A stretch of DNA of 64,000 bases from Mycolicibacterium sp. CBMA 247 (GCF_009729095.1 NZ_VTGX01000001.1:868001-932000), one strand, 5' to 3'. Positions 8,642 through 18,542 are shown, counted from the stretch's first letter. Notes: generated from the letters alone by a model not told the origin. Translations and numbers: made by a program.

Positions 8642-10265
8642 ATTGCTCGACCTACCGGCGTTCGGTGATCTCACTGATGCCGCACTGATCGACGCTCTCG
8701 AGCACCGCACTCGCACCGAAGCGGTCGCGGGTGCCCAACGGCTGGCGGTCATCGCCGAGATCGTGGCACGTCACTGCGACGACGAAGACGAGATCTCAGC
8801 CCACCGCGCGATCGACGGCTGGGAAACTGCCGCCGCAGCGGTCAGCGCCGCCTGCAACCTGGGCCGCGGCGCCGCCTCCGCTCAAATGCGCATCGCCCAG
8901 GCATTACGCGAACGGCTCCCCAAAGTCGCCGCCGTATTCGCCCGCGGAGAGATCTCGGTGAAAGTGATCTCCACCATCACCTGGCGCACCCAAATCATCA
9001 CCGACGAGGACGCCTTGGCGTTGATCGACAGCGCCCTGGCCGGCGCGGCCACCACCTACGGAGCGCTCTCGTCGGCGAAAACAGAACAAGCCATCGATGT
9101 TTGGGTCGAAAAATTCGACCCCGCGGCGGTCCGCAAGACCCGCACCGCCGCCCGAGAACGCGACATCCACTTCGGTGACGCCGACGATCCCAACGGCACC
9201 GTCTCCATCTAGGGACGGCTACTGGCCACCGACGCAGCCCTGATCAAAAACCTGCTCAACACCATGGCCTGCGGAGTCTGCGACAACGACCCGCGCACCC
9301 TCGGGCAACGTCGCTCCGATGCACTGGGCGCCGTCGGCGCCGGAGCCGACCACCTCACCTGCCAATGCGGCAACCCCGACTGCGAGGCCACCGGCGTCGA
9401 CCCCCGCTCCCGTGCGGTGGTGATCCACCTCCTCGGACAGATGCTGCCCGGCTGGGCCGCGACATCCGGCGACGGCGATACCGAAGCCCGCGACGAGGGT
9501 GGCGACGCGCGCGACGACGACGCGGCCCCTGATGCCGCGGTCGAGACCCCCGCCGACGAGCCAGCCGCACACCCCGCCACAACCATGCCCGTGACCCAGC
9601 ACCCTCGGGACCCGCGCATCCACGGCGAATCCGACCACAGCGATTTCGCCGCCGACCGCACGCCGGCGGTAACCGGCTGCCCCGCAGTCATTCTCGGCGG
9701 CGGGATCGTGCCCGCACCCCTGTTGGCCGAACTGATCGCCACCGGCGCCACCGTCAAATACCTCACCGGCGCAGACGACCTCGACACCCAGAGCAGTTAC
9801 CGGCCGTCAACGAAACTGGCCGCGTTCGTCCGGATGCGCGACCTCGTGTGCATGTTCCCCGGCTGCGGAGTATCGGCCGACCACTGCGATCTCGACCACA
9901 CCGACCCGTGGCCGGCCGGAGCCACCCACCCCGGCAACCTCGGGCCAAAATGCCGCACCCACCACCTGATCAAGACCTTTGAGACCGGTGAAGGTGGCTG
10001 GACCGACGTTCAACACCCCGACGGCAGCCACACCTGGACCGCGCCCACCGGCCACAGCTACCACACCACACCCTTCAGCCAGATCCTGTTCCCTGACTGG
10101 ACCACCCACACGCCGGCCCCACCCTCGGAACCGGCCCCCACAGCCACCACCGACCGGCACATGAAAATGCCGGTCCGCCAACACACGCGTCAACAGACCC
10201 GCTCCCAACGCATCAACACCGAACGCCGACTCAACGCCGAATTAGACAAACCGCCTCCCTACTGA
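8634..10265 (+). pseudogene. DUF222/HNH endonuclease (13E12-repeat family) interrupted by an in-frame amber codon
   Basis: One reading frame runs from a GTG at 8634 (VFELLDLPAFGDL) to 10265, broken only by TAG at 9210-9212. The first part is the DUF222 domain (residues ~1-192). The frame resumes without a shift as GRLLATDAALIKNLLNTMACGVCDNDPRTLGQRR, the usual DUF222 continuation. Family members usually have Trp just before GRL, so a single TGG-to-TAG change explains the stop. The C-terminus holds an HNH nuclease domain (CMFPGCG...CDLDHTDPW...NLGPKCRTHH) and a Pro/Thr/Arg-rich tail. A perfect SOS box overlaps the start. The family is abundant and DNA-damage inducible in mycobacteria. Unless the amber codon is suppressed or is a sequencing error, no full-length protein is made. 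Confidence 0.82.
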
Positions 10266-10332
10266 TCGAGGTCGATCACCCCGCGGATATTGGGGCCTTC
10301 GCGCAGACATGCGGCCATCTAGGCTCGTCGGC

Positions 10333-11121
10333 ATGTCTGACCCACAACCCACGAACTGGGCCGCCGGCCGTTATCAGGCCGTCGCCGAACGCATCGCCGT
10401 CATCGCCGGTGAGGTCGTCGCCGCAGCCGACCGGTTGCGGCCGGTGCGCGACACCGCACTGGTCGATCTGGCCTGCGGTACCGGCAGCGCCGCACTGGCC
10501 GCCGCCGGGGCCGGCGCCCGGGTCACCGGCGTGGACCTCACCGCCGAACTGATCGCCGTCGCCGCCGGGCGCCCCGGAGCCGACGCGGTGCAATGGGTGG
10601 TCGCCGACGCCGCACACACCGGCCTGCCCGATGGTGGATTCGCCACGGCCGTCTCGAATATGGGCATCATCTTCGTCGAGCCCGCCGGCCTGGTTGCCGA
10701 GGTCACCCGGCTGCTTACGCCGGGCGGGGTCTTCGCGTTCTCCACCTGGGTCCGCGATGAGGCAGGAAGCCCGTTCTTCAACCCGATCGTCGAGACCCTG
10801 GGCCAGCCGCCGGCGTCGGCCTATTCTCCCGACCAGTGGGGCGATCCGGATATCGTGCGCTCCCGCCTGACCTCCGGATTCGACCAGGTGCACTTCGAAA
10901 CCGGTTCACACACCTGGCAATTCGACTCCGTCGAATCCGCGGTGCGGTTCATCGCGGAGGAGTCACCGATGCATGTCGACCTGCTGAGCCGACTCGACGA
11001 GACAACGCGAACACGGCTGCTCGACGCCTTCACCGCCGCATTGACCGCACAGGCCGACAGCGACGGCCAGGTTGCCTTCGTCGCGCCCTATGCGGTGGTG
11101 ACGGCACGCCGTAAACCGTGA
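10333..11121 (+). CDS. Class I SAM-dependent methyltransferase
   Basis: A 262-residue methyltransferase. ATG 10333 (MSDPQPTNWAAGRYQ) is preferred to the in-frame ATG 10309 because it gives the usual N-terminus. Motif I is LVDLACGTGSAALAAA near residue 40, followed by the acidic strand GVDLTAEL, and motif post-I/IV DAAHTGLPDGGFATAVSNMGIIF. It looks like the UbiE/Methyltransf_11 group. Its stop codon lies one base from the stop of the convergent gene at 11123. Acceptor unknown. Confidence 0.8.
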   Translation: MSDPQPTNWAAGRYQAVAERIAVIAGEVVAAADRLRPVRDTALVDLACGTGSAALAAAGAGARVTGVDLTAELIAVAAGRPGADAVQWVVADAAHTGLPDGGFATAVSNMGIIFVEPAGLVAEVTRLLTPGGVFAFSTWVRDEAGSPFFNPIVETLGQPPASAYSPDQWGDPDIVRSRLTSGFDQVHFETGSHTWQFDSVESAVRFIAEESPMHVDLLSRLDETTRTRLLDAFTAALTAQADSDGQVAFVAPYAVVTARRKP

Positions 11122-11122
11122 A

Positions 11123-12628
11123 TCACTCTGCCTGATAGAGGATTCCACGTCCGATTGCCTCCCGCACCTCCGGCAGAGCGGCCTGGGCCAGCGCGTCGGC
11201 GTCGACGCCGTGATGCGCAGCGAGAAGTTCGATCAGGGTGCCGAGCGGGACCTCGCCCCGGCAGCCGGCCAGCAGGGCCCGCAGTACCTCGTCGACCCCG
11301 ATGACCGCAGCGGGGCCACCCGGGCGGCGCACCGCCGCACCCACCTGTTGCCAGCCCTCGGGCCCGGGAAGCGACTGCTCCTCCAGGAACACCGGTGCCG
11401 TGGAGAGCCTGGCCGCCAGCAGCGCATCGTCGGAAGTGGCACGCAGATAGGCGCGCCGGGCGAAGAACGCCTCCACTTCCGATCCGGTCACCAGCTCGTC
11501 GGCGCCGGTGATCTCCTCGACAATCTGCTCCGGCGGTTCCCCGTCGCGCGGGACCCGCAGCGAGATCATGCCCATACCGATACCGGCGATGCCCTGCTCG
11601 GTGAACCAGTCGAGCCATTGCCCGCCACGCTGCGCCTGCCGTTCGAGGTCTTCCCCGGCGTCGGCCAGCCACAGCGACACATAACTGACCGGGTCGGCCA
11701 ATTCACGCTGCACCACCCAGGCGTGCAGGCCGGTGCCGGCCAGCCAGCCGCGGACGCGGTCCCGCCAATCTTGACCGTTCCGCACGATCCAGTTGGCCAT
11801 GATGTGCGCGCTACCGCCCGGCAGGAGGTGATCACCGACCTGCTCGATAAGGCTCTGGCACAACGCATCTCCGGCGAGCCCCGAGTCCCGGTAGATGTAG
11901 TCGCGGGCACCCGAACCCACCACGAACGGCGGATTCGACACGATCAGGTCGAACCGCTCGCCCGCCACCGGTTCGAACAGGCTGCCGTGCCGCAGATCCC
12001 ACGACATGCCGTTGAGCCGCGCCGTCATCGCGGCCAGTGCCAGCGCCCGCTCATTGGTGTCGGTTGCGACGATCTCGTCGCAGTGCGCGTCCATATGCAG
12101 CGCCTGGATACCGCATCCGGTACCCAGATCGAGCGCACGCCCGACGGGGTTACGGGTGACCGCACGGGCCAATGACACCGACGCACCGCCGATCCCGAGC
12201 ACATGATCGTGGCGCAACGGCCCACGGCGTACCGCGGCGTCCTGATCGGAGACCACGTAGAAGTCCCGCGCGCCGTCGCTGTGCGGGCGGATGTCCAGGG
12301 CAGCCCGAACCATGTCGCCATTGATTTCCAGCACGCCGTCGGCGGCCAGGGTCTGCAGGCCGGCCGACGGGAACGCGGCCTCGACCAGTTCGGGCGTCTC
12401 CTCCGTGCCGAGCAGCAGCAGGCGCACCAGCACGGCCAACCGCTGCCGGGCGGCCGGTGCGGCGTGAGTGACCCGCAGGGCCGGCCACCAGACGCCACGA
12501 CCCAGCGCGGCGTTTGCGTCGGCGCCCAGAAGTTCGGCCACACCGTCGTTGGTGTAGCCGGCCGATCGCAGGTCGGCACCGATCGCGTCGACAAGGCCAG
12601 AGTCGACACCGGCATCGATAGCGCTCAA
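11123..12628 (-). CDS. NPPF-type methyltransferase with DUF7059/DUF7782-like flanking domains
   Basis: A 501-residue protein with a central class I methyltransferase of the N6-adenine/glutamine type: RALDLGTGCGIQALHM (motif I) and FDLIVSNPPFVVG, where the NPPF tetrapeptide typically methylates a planar nitrogen in RNA, DNA or a protein glutamine. The N-terminal ~150 residues and the C-terminal ~150 residues are extra domains seen in actinobacterial members. The start is TTG at 12626-12628, overlapping the TGA of the SRAP gene (TTGA), so it is translationally coupled to it. Partnership with a DNA abasic-site protein suggests a nucleic-acid role, but that is inference. Confidence 0.8.
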   Translation of the reverse strand: MSAIDAGVDSGLVDAIGADLRSAGYTNDGVAELLGADANAALGRGVWWPALRVTHAAPAARQRLAVLVRLLLLGTEETPELVEAAFPSAGLQTLAADGVLEINGDMVRAALDIRPHSDGARDFYVVSDQDAAVRRGPLRHDHVLGIGGASVSLARAVTRNPVGRALDLGTGCGIQALHMDAHCDEIVATDTNERALALAAMTARLNGMSWDLRHGSLFEPVAGERFDLIVSNPPFVVGSGARDYIYRDSGLAGDALCQSLIEQVGDHLLPGGSAHIMANWIVRNGQDWRDRVRGWLAGTGLHAWVVQRELADPVSYVSLWLADAGEDLERQAQRGGQWLDWFTEQGIAGIGMGMISLRVPRDGEPPEQIVEEITGADELVTGSEVEAFFARRAYLRATSDDALLAARLSTAPVFLEEQSLPGPEGWQQVGAAVRRPGGPAAVIGVDEVLRALLAGCRGEVPLGTLIELLAAHHGVDADALAQAALPEVREAIGRGILYQAE

Positions 12629-13437
12629 AACAATCCCATCTCTTCGGGCTCGGCCGGTTCGATCAACTCCGGGCCGTTGTTGCGGACACTGTTGACCAGT
12701 CGCGAGACCTCGCGCACCGCGATCCGGTCCAGATCGCCGTGGCCGCGCAGCAGTCCCTCGTCGATCGGGGCGTCGGGATCCAGCCAGCGGTCCCAGTCCG
12801 GTGCGCTGATGGTCAGCGGCATCCGGTCGTGGATCTCGGCGAGCGGCCCGGCCGCATCAGTGGTGATGATCGTGCAACTGAGCAGCGGCGCCTGGTCTCT
12901 GGGGGCACCTTGGGGACGCCAGGTGGTCCACAGGCCCGCCATGAACAGCAGCTCACCGTCGGCGCCGTACATGTAGAACGGCGTCTTGGCTACCTTCTTG
13001 CCGGCTGTGCCCGCTCCGTTATTCGGCTTCCACTCATACCAACCGTCCATCGGGATCAGACACCGCTTGTTCTTGGCGGAGTTGCGAAACGCCGGTGAGC
13101 TGGAGACCTTCTCGGCGCGCGCGTTGATCAACAGCGGGCCCTTGGTGTCCGGACCGCCACCCTCGGCGGTTTTCACCCAAGGTGGGATCAGCCCCCAACG
13201 CATCGAGCGGACCCGGCGGGTCGACTCGTCCTCGGGTTCGGTGTGCCGTTTGACCACGCTGCTGATGGTCGCGGTCGGGGCCACGTTGTAGTTAGGGCCA
13301 GCACCGTAGTTGGCGCCCGCCACATCCTTGTCGCCCTTGTCACCCGTGCTCGCCGTGCTCGCAGTGCTCTCGTCGAGGGCCTGGATTTTCTGCGCCAGCA
13401 GCGCCGGATCGGTGGTGACCGCGAAACGTCCACACAT
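12625..13437 (-). CDS. SRAP/HMCES family abasic-site DNA-protein crosslinking protein (YedK-like)
   Basis: A 270-residue SOS-response-associated peptidase-fold protein, matching Rv3226c in position. ATG 13437 gives MCGRFAVTT, exposing Cys2 after Met removal, as required for the thiazolidine crosslink to abasic sites in single-stranded DNA; longer upstream frames are rejected for that reason. Other active-site landmarks are present: the Asn in LLINARAEK, the Glu in MDGWYEWK and the His in AEIHDRMPLT. The protein shields abasic sites during replication. It has a low-complexity Ser/Thr/Ala/Asp insert near residues 23-42. It heads a two-gene unit with the NPPF methyltransferase and is divergent from aroA across 45 bp. 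Confidence 0.93.
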   Translation of the reverse strand: MCGRFAVTTDPALLAQKIQALDESTASTASTGDKGDKDVAGANYGAGPNYNVAPTATISSVVKRHTEPEDESTRRVRSMRWGLIPPWVKTAEGGGPDTKGPLLINARAEKVSSSPAFRNSAKNKRCLIPMDGWYEWKPNNGAGTAGKKVAKTPFYMYGADGELLFMAGLWTTWRPQGAPRDQAPLLSCTIITTDAAGPLAEIHDRMPLTISAPDWDRWLDPDAPIDEGLLRGHGDLDRIAVREVSRLVNSVRNNGPELIEPAEPEEMGLF

Positions 13438-13482
13438 AGTGCCCATGGTTGCAGAGTCTGCGGACAAGGCAGGATGTAGTGC

Positions 13483-14814
13483 GTGAGCGGACCAGAGGAG
13501 CAATTGGAGCACTGGCCGGCTCCGTCGACGACGACCCCGGTCGACGCCACGGTGACGGTGCCGGGCTCGAAGTCTCTGACCAACCGCGCGCTCGTGCTCG
13601 CCGCGCTGGCCACCGCCCACGGCACCTCGACGGTCCGTGGCGCGTTGCGCAGCCGCGACACCGACCTGATGATCGACGCGATCCGCACCCTCGGGGTCAC
13701 CGTCAAGCAGGCTGAACACGACGACACCGAGTTGACCGTCAGCGGTCGTATCGCACCGGCGCCCGATGCGCGGGTCGACTGCGGCCTCGCCGGCACCGTG
13801 TTGCGGTTCGTACCGCCGGTCGCCGCACTGGGCACCGCGTCGGTGACCTTCGACGGTGACGAGCAGGCCCGGACCCGGCCCATCTCCCCGCTGCTGGACG
13901 GGCTGCGCGGTCTGGGGGTCGACGTGGAGGGCGACGGTTTGCCGTTCGGGGTGCGCGGCCGTGGAGCCGTGGCCGGAGGCACCGTCGAGATCGACGCGTC
14001 GGGGTCCTCGCAGTTCGTCTCCGGCCTGCTGTTGTCCGGTGCCACGTTCACCGACGGGCTCACCATCGTGCACACCGGGACCTCGGTGCCCTCGGCCCCG
14101 CACGTGGCGATGACGGTGGCGATGTTGCGCGACGCCGGGGTGCAGGTCGATGATTCCGTCCCCAATCGCTGGCGGGTCTCCCCCGGGCCGGTCGCCGCGC
14201 GGACCTGGAGCATCGAGCCGGACCTGTCCAATTCCACGCCGTTTCTGGCCGCTGCGATCGTCACCGGCGGAACGGTGCGGATCGCAGGCTGGCCGTCGGT
14301 CAGCATCCAACCCGCCGACACGATCCTCGACCTGCTGACGAAGGTGAATGCCACGGTTCACCAACGTGATTCACACCTGGAAGTCAGTGGGAGACAAGAC
14401 GGCGACGGGTACTCCGGATTTGAGGCCGACCTGCACGATGTCGGCGAACTGGCCCCGACGTGCGCGGCTCTCGCCGCACTGGCCCGTGACGGTGCCACCT
14501 CGCGCCTGCGGGGTATCGCCCATCTGCGTGGGCACGAGACCGACCGGCTGGCCGCGTTGACCACCGAGATCAACGGACTCGGCGGCGACTGCGCCGAAAC
14601 CGAGGACGGCCTGCTCATCACCGCGCGGCCGCTGCACGGTGGCACCTGGCGTTCCTACGCCGACCACCGGATGGCCACCGCCGGGGCGATCATCGGCCTG
14701 CGCGTGCCCGGCGTACAGGTGGAGAACATCGAGACCACCGCCAAGACGCTGCCCGATTTCCCGCTGATGTGGGCGCAGATGCTGGCGGGCGACCCGTGCG
14801 CGAGGGGGAAGTAA
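13483..14814 (+). CDS. aroA: 3-phosphoshikimate 1-carboxyvinyltransferase (EPSP synthase)
   Basis: A 443-residue EPSP synthase, sixth step of the shikimate pathway, joining phosphoenolpyruvate to shikimate-3-phosphate. GTG 13483 start. Motifs: [18 protein letters not shown] (substrate Lys and Ser), [26 protein letters not shown] (phosphoenolpyruvate loop; actinobacterial form), [10 protein letters not shown], and the C-terminal [16 protein letters not shown]. Length is typical. The TTG start of rsgA follows 6 bp later, the same order as Rv3227-Rv3228. Confidence 0.96.
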   Translation: MSGPEEQLEHWPAPSTTTPVDATVTVPGSKSLTNRALVLAALATAHGTSTVRGALRSRDTDLMIDAIRTLGVTVKQAEHDDTELTVSGRIAPAPDARVDCGLAGTVLRFVPPVAALGTASVTFDGDEQARTRPISPLLDGLRGLGVDVEGDGLPFGVRGRGAVAGGTVEIDASGSSQFVSGLLLSGATFTDGLTIVHTGTSVPSAPHVAMTVAMLRDAGVQVDDSVPNRWRVSPGPVAARTWSIEPDLSNSTPFLAAAIVTGGTVRIAGWPSVSIQPADTILDLLTKVNATVHQRDSHLEVSGRQDGDGYSGFEADLHDVGELAPTCAALAALARDGATSRLRGIAHLRGHETDRLAALTTEINGLGGDCAETEDGLLITARPLHGGTWRSYADHRMATAGAIIGLRVPGVQVENIETTAKTLPDFPLMWAQMLAGDPCARGK

Positions 14815-14820
14815 GCCACC

Positions 14821-15801
14821 TTGGGAGCGCGGGAGTACGACGAGTCCGATGTCCGGATCAGGCCGGGCCGCGGTACCCGTCCGCGCACCAAGATCCGGCC
14901 GGACCACGCAGATGCGCAGTCCGCGATGGTGGTGACCGTCGACCGCGGCCGCTGGGGTTGCGCCCTGGACCGCGACCCGCATCACCGCGTGGTCGCGATG
15001 CGGGCCCGCGAACTCGGCCGTACCCCGATCGTGGTCGGCGACGATGTGGACATCGTCGGTGACCTGTCCGGGCGCCCGGACACACTGGCCCGTATCGTGC
15101 GTCGCGGTGAACGCCGAACAGTGTTGCGCCGCACCGCCGATGACACCGACCCGACAGAACGCGTGGTGGTCGCCAACGCCGATCAGCTGCTGATCGTGGT
15201 GGCGCTGGCCGACCCGCCGCCGCGCACCGGGTTCGTCGAACGCGCGCTGATCGCCGCGTACGCCGGCGGGCTGACACCGGTCCTGTGCCTGACGAAATCC
15301 GACCTGGCCGCAGCGGAACCGTTCGCGGAGCAGTTCGCGGATCTGGACCTGACCATCGTCACAGCCGGCCGCGAAGATCCGCTCGACGCGGTCGCACCCC
15401 TGCTGACCGATCAGGTCACCGTGTTCCTCGGACATTCGGGAGTGGGCAAATCCACCCTGGTCAATCGCCTTGTCCCAGAGGCTGATCGGGCCACGGGCGA
15501 GGTATCCGGGGTGGGCAAGGGCAAGCACACCTCCACCCAGTCGGTGGCGCTACCGCTCGATGGCCAGGGCTGGGTGATCGACACACCCGGGATCAGGTCG
15601 TTCGGGCTGGCGCACATCAAACCCGACGATGTGCTGCTGGCGTTCTCCGATCTGGCCGAAACCATCGCCGATTGCCCCCGCGGCTGTGGGCACATGGGAC
15701 CACCGGCCGATCCCGACTGCGCGCTCGACACGCTGACCGGCCCGGCCGCCGACCGGGCTGCCGCGACTCGACGCCTGTTGACCGCTCTGCGGGAGGCCTG
15801 A
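14821..15801 (+). CDS. rsgA: Ribosome small subunit-dependent GTPase RsgA
   Basis: A 326-residue circularly permuted GTPase that checks late 30S ribosome assembly. The start is TTG 14821 (MGAREYDESDVRIRPGRGTR), with a GAGGGGGAA ribosome site overlapping the end of aroA. Order of elements: an OB-fold (residues ~35-100), the G4 motif LTKSD, then the P-loop GHSGVGKSTLVN and the G3 DTPGIRSFG, followed by the zinc motif CPRGCGHMGPPADPDC. The G4-G1-G3 order is diagnostic of RsgA. Confidence 0.94.
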   Translation: MGAREYDESDVRIRPGRGTRPRTKIRPDHADAQSAMVVTVDRGRWGCALDRDPHHRVVAMRARELGRTPIVVGDDVDIVGDLSGRPDTLARIVRRGERRTVLRRTADDTDPTERVVVANADQLLIVVALADPPPRTGFVERALIAAYAGGLTPVLCLTKSDLAAAEPFAEQFADLDLTIVTAGREDPLDAVAPLLTDQVTVFLGHSGVGKSTLVNRLVPEADRATGEVSGVGKGKHTSTQSVALPLDGQGWVIDTPGIRSFGLAHIKPDDVLLAFSDLAETIADCPRGCGHMGPPADPDCALDTLTGPAADRAAATRRLLTALREA

Positions 15802-15847
15802 CCATCCCCGGCATCCGGGTCAATGCGGCACGCTATGGTCGCTGATC

Positions 15848-16654
15848 GTGGCTACCTACGTTCTCACCGGCAGCGCCTCTGGACTTGGCGCGGCAACCAA
15901 GAAACGGCTGGAATCCGACGGCCATCGGGTGATAGGCGTCGACCTGCGCGATGCCGACGTAAACGTGGACCTGAGCACCCCCGACGGACGTACGGAGGCG
16001 ATCGCGAAGGTCACCGAGCTGGCCGACGGCGGCATCGACGGTTTCGTCCCGTTCGCCGGGCTGGCCGCCGCAACCGGCCGTCCGGCGCATCTGCTCATCG
16101 CCGTCAACTACTTCGGCGCGATCGAGCTGCTGGAAGGCCTGCGCCCGCTGCTGACCGACCGCGAGAACGCATCTGTGGTGCTGATCAGCTCGAATTCGAC
16201 TACCAGCCAGCCCAATTGGCCGGTCGAGCTGGCGGACGCCTGCCTGGCCGGCGATGAGGTGGGCGCCAACACCGTCGCCTCCACATACGGCGATTTCGCG
16301 TCGTTGCAGGCCTACCCGGCGACCAAGGCGGCGCTGGCGTACTACGCGCGCACCAAGTCCGCGGAGTACATCGCAGAGGGCATCCGGCTCAACGCGATCG
16401 CACCGGGGCTCATCGATACTCCGATGACCCAGGAGGGCCGCAAGGATCCGCTGACCGGTGAGGCGATGGAGCAGTTCCTCAAAACCATCCCCGCCGGACG
16501 CGGCGGACGCCCCGAAGAGGTGGCCGCGCTGGTGGCGTTCCTGCTGGGCCCCGAGGCGGCCTACTTCGTCGGATCGGTCATCTTCATCGACGGCGGTACC
16601 GACGCCGCGTTCCGCGGCAAGGACTGGCCCAAGGTATGGCAGATCGGAACCTGA
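15848..16654 (+). CDS. Short-chain dehydrogenase/reductase
   Basis: A 268-residue SDR starting at GTG 15848 (MATYVLTGSASGLGAATKK). The glycine motif is TGSASGLGAAT and the catalytic Tyr-Lys is in QAYPATKAALAYYARTKS near residue 160. A Ser in VLISSNSTTS provides the third catalytic residue. The insertion between the Ser and Tyr and the ending IFIDGGTDAAFRGKDWP resemble the 3-alpha-hydroxysteroid dehydrogenase/carbonyl reductase (HsdA-like) subgroup. Substrate unknown. Its stop codon lies in a hairpin shared with the convergent secreted-protein gene. Confidence 0.83.
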   Translation: MATYVLTGSASGLGAATKKRLESDGHRVIGVDLRDADVNVDLSTPDGRTEAIAKVTELADGGIDGFVPFAGLAAATGRPAHLLIAVNYFGAIELLEGLRPLLTDRENASVVLISSNSTTSQPNWPVELADACLAGDEVGANTVASTYGDFASLQAYPATKAALAYYARTKSAEYIAEGIRLNAIAPGLIDTPMTQEGRKDPLTGEAMEQFLKTIPAGRGGRPEEVAALVAFLLGPEAAYFVGSVIFIDGGTDAAFRGKDWPKVWQIGT

Positions 16655-16679
16655 CGCGCACGCTCGCGGATCGCGTCAG
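16651..16679. terminator. Bidirectional hairpin containing both convergent stop codons
   Basis: Perfect 8-bp arms, CTGACGCG (16651-16658) and CGCGTCAG (16672-16679), separated by 13 bp. The SDR stop (TGA 16652-16654) and the stop of the convergent gene (complement of 16676-16678) lie within the two arms. There is no T-run, as is common for mycobacterial terminators. Confidence 0.55.
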
Positions 16680-17107
16680 TGCTTGGGCTTGGGCATGCCC
16701 TGATTGGCCAACGCCTGCTGCTGTGCCTGTGCGGCCTCCTGCTGGGCCTGCGCAATAGCGGCACGGCCCTGTGGGCTGGCGGCCGAATTGCCCGGGGCCT
16801 TGGCCGTGGCCACGCCCGCGCTGCAGTTGAGGTTGAGTAGCACGGTGTCGGTGACCGGGGCGAAGTTGTTACCTTTGTGCCAGGGCGCCTTTTCCGAACT
16901 TGTCACCACGCAGTTGTCGTCGGTCTCCGAGTCACCCGCCCGGGTCGCGACGACGCCCTTCATCCCGGCGCTGGCCAGCGCCGACTGCACATCGGAGTAT
17001 TTCTGGCCGGCATAGTCATCGGCCGTGGCGACACCGGTGGCCAACGTGCCCACCGGGACGGCCGAAACACCGAACACCATGGCAGCCGCAACGAGCAGCT
17101 TCCTCAT
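16676..17107 (-). CDS. Secreted protein with a PASTA-like domain and Gln/Ala-rich tail
   Basis: A 143-residue exported protein. ATG at complement 17105-17107 (MRKLLVAAAMVFGVSAV) is chosen for its GGAGG ribosome site 6 nt upstream and its clean Sec signal peptide, with likely cleavage after GVATA (about residue 28). The mature part starts DDYAGQKYSDVQSALASAGM, which resembles a PASTA repeat, and has two cysteines (DNCVVTSS and LNCSAG) that could form a disulfide. The C-terminal third is rich in Ala and Gln (QAQQEAAQAQQQALANQ). PASTA-like modules can bind peptidoglycan, but function here is not established. Confidence 0.78.
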   Translation of the reverse strand: MRKLLVAAAMVFGVSAVPVGTLATGVATADDYAGQKYSDVQSALASAGMKGVVATRAGDSETDDNCVVTSSEKAPWHKGNNFAPVTDTVLLNLNCSAGVATAKAPGNSAASPQGRAAIAQAQQEAAQAQQQALANQGMPKPKH

Positions 17108-17223
17108 CCAGACCTCCGATTCGCCCATCCGCACCCCGTGAGGCCACAGAATATGGGTGCCGGCTGCGAGGATCCTGGGAGTACGGCGGGTGGTTCCTTG
17201 GAATCGGAGCGAACCCGCAGAAA

Positions 17224-17280
17224 CGAACGTGGACTTGGGTTCGAGGTCTCAGCGGATCCTCGAGCCCAAGCCCACGTTCG
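17224..17280 (-). terminator. Long hairpin downstream of desA3
   Basis: Two 23-nt arms (17224-17246 and 17258-17280) are complementary at 20 of 23 positions with an 11-nt loop. The structure starts 10 bp after the desA3 stop codon, fitting a transcription terminator for the desaturase gene. It would also insulate the secreted-protein gene downstream on the same strand. Confidence 0.7.
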
Positions 17281-17289
17281 ATGCGGAAG

Positions 17290-18525
17290 CTACTTGCGGC
17301 GCCAGCCGCGCACCGTCTCGATGGCCGTCTTCAGGCCACGACGGCGTCCGGTCTTGGGATCGGTGACGCCGTACCCGTCGAGCTCGATGAACATCCGCTC
17401 ACTGCGGGTTTCCGGGGCATTGTCGGCGGTGTCATGCAGGAACCGGTCAGGCAGCGACAGTTTGGCGATCGTGCGCCAGGTCTTTGCGTACTGCACCAGG
17501 AACGGTCCCGTGGTGTAAGGCAGGTCGTACTTGTCGCACAACGCCCGCACCCGGATCGACACCTCATAGAGCCGATTGCTCGGCAGATCCGGATACAAGT
17601 GGTGCTCGATCTGATGGCACAGGTTGCCACTCATGAACCGCAGCACCGGACCGTTCTCGAAGTTGGCGCTGCCCAGCATCTGACGCAGATACCACTGGCC
17701 CTTGGACTCACCGACCATGTCGGTCTTCGTGAACTTCTCTGCGCCGTCTGGGAAATGGCCGCAGAAGATCACCGCATTGGCCCACACGTTACGGATGATG
17801 TTGGCCACCACATTGGCCTTGAGCGTCGAGGAGAAGGTCGCGCCGGGTGACAGTGACGTCAACGCCGGCCAGACGACGTAATCCTTGGCCACCTGGTGGC
17901 CGGCCTTGACTCCGAACTCACGCACGCGCATCAGCGTGGCCTTGCGGTCATCGCGGCCCTTGAAGATCTTGCCGAGCTCCAGGTGCTGCAACCCGACGCC
18001 CCACTCGAAAGCGACCGCGAGCAGCGTGTTGAAGAACAGGTTGCTGAGGTTGAACGGCTTCCACCGCTGGTCGCGGGTGACCCGGATGACGCCGTAGCCC
18101 ACGTCGTCGTCCATGCCCAGGATGTTTGTGTACTTGTGGTGCATGAAGTTGTGGGTGAACCGCCAGTGCTTGGACACCCCACCCATGTCCCACTCCCACG
18201 ACGAGGAGTGAATCTCGGGATCGTTCATCCAGTCCCACTGGCCGTGCATGACGTTGTGGCCGATCTCCATGTTCTCGATGATCTTGGCCACGCCCAGGGT
18301 TGCGGTGCCCGCCCACCATGCCGACCGCCGCGAACTCGCGGCCAACAGCAGCCGCCCGGTCAGCTCAAGGGCTCGCTGGGCGGCGATGGTGCGACGGATG
18401 TAGCGCGCGTCGCGCTCACCGCGGGAGTCTTCGATGTCCTGACGGATCGCATCGAGCTCGATGCCCAGATTCTCGATGTCGGCATCGGTGAGATGCGTGA
18501 ACACGGGAACGTCGGTAACAGCCAT
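17290..18525 (-). CDS. desA3: Membrane fatty acyl-CoA (stearoyl-CoA) delta-9 desaturase DesA3
   Basis: A 411-residue membrane-bound diiron desaturase that makes oleoyl-CoA from stearoyl-CoA. Three histidine clusters are visible: H90NVMH94, H125NFMHH130 and QIEHH near residue 298 (LCHQIEHHLYPDLPS). Hydrophobic segments lie between them. In M. tuberculosis DesA3 (Rv3229c) works with the reductase Rv3230c, which supplies electrons; here the matching reductase gene is directly upstream on the same strand. The start is ATG at complement 18523-18525. A tandem palindromic operator occupies 18543-18579. Confidence 0.93.
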   Translation of the reverse strand: MAVTDVPVFTHLTDADIENLGIELDAIRQDIEDSRGERDARYIRRTIAAQRALELTGRLLLAASSRRSAWWAGTATLGVAKIIENMEIGHNVMHGQWDWMNDPEIHSSSWEWDMGGVSKHWRFTHNFMHHKYTNILGMDDDVGYGVIRVTRDQRWKPFNLSNLFFNTLLAVAFEWGVGLQHLELGKIFKGRDDRKATLMRVREFGVKAGHQVAKDYVVWPALTSLSPGATFSSTLKANVVANIIRNVWANAVIFCGHFPDGAEKFTKTDMVGESKGQWYLRQMLGSANFENGPVLRFMSGNLCHQIEHHLYPDLPSNRLYEVSIRVRALCDKYDLPYTTGPFLVQYAKTWRTIAKLSLPDRFLHDTADNAPETRSERMFIELDGYGVTDPKTGRRRGLKTAIETVRGWRRK

Positions 18526-18542
18526 CGTCGGCCTCCTCTCGC

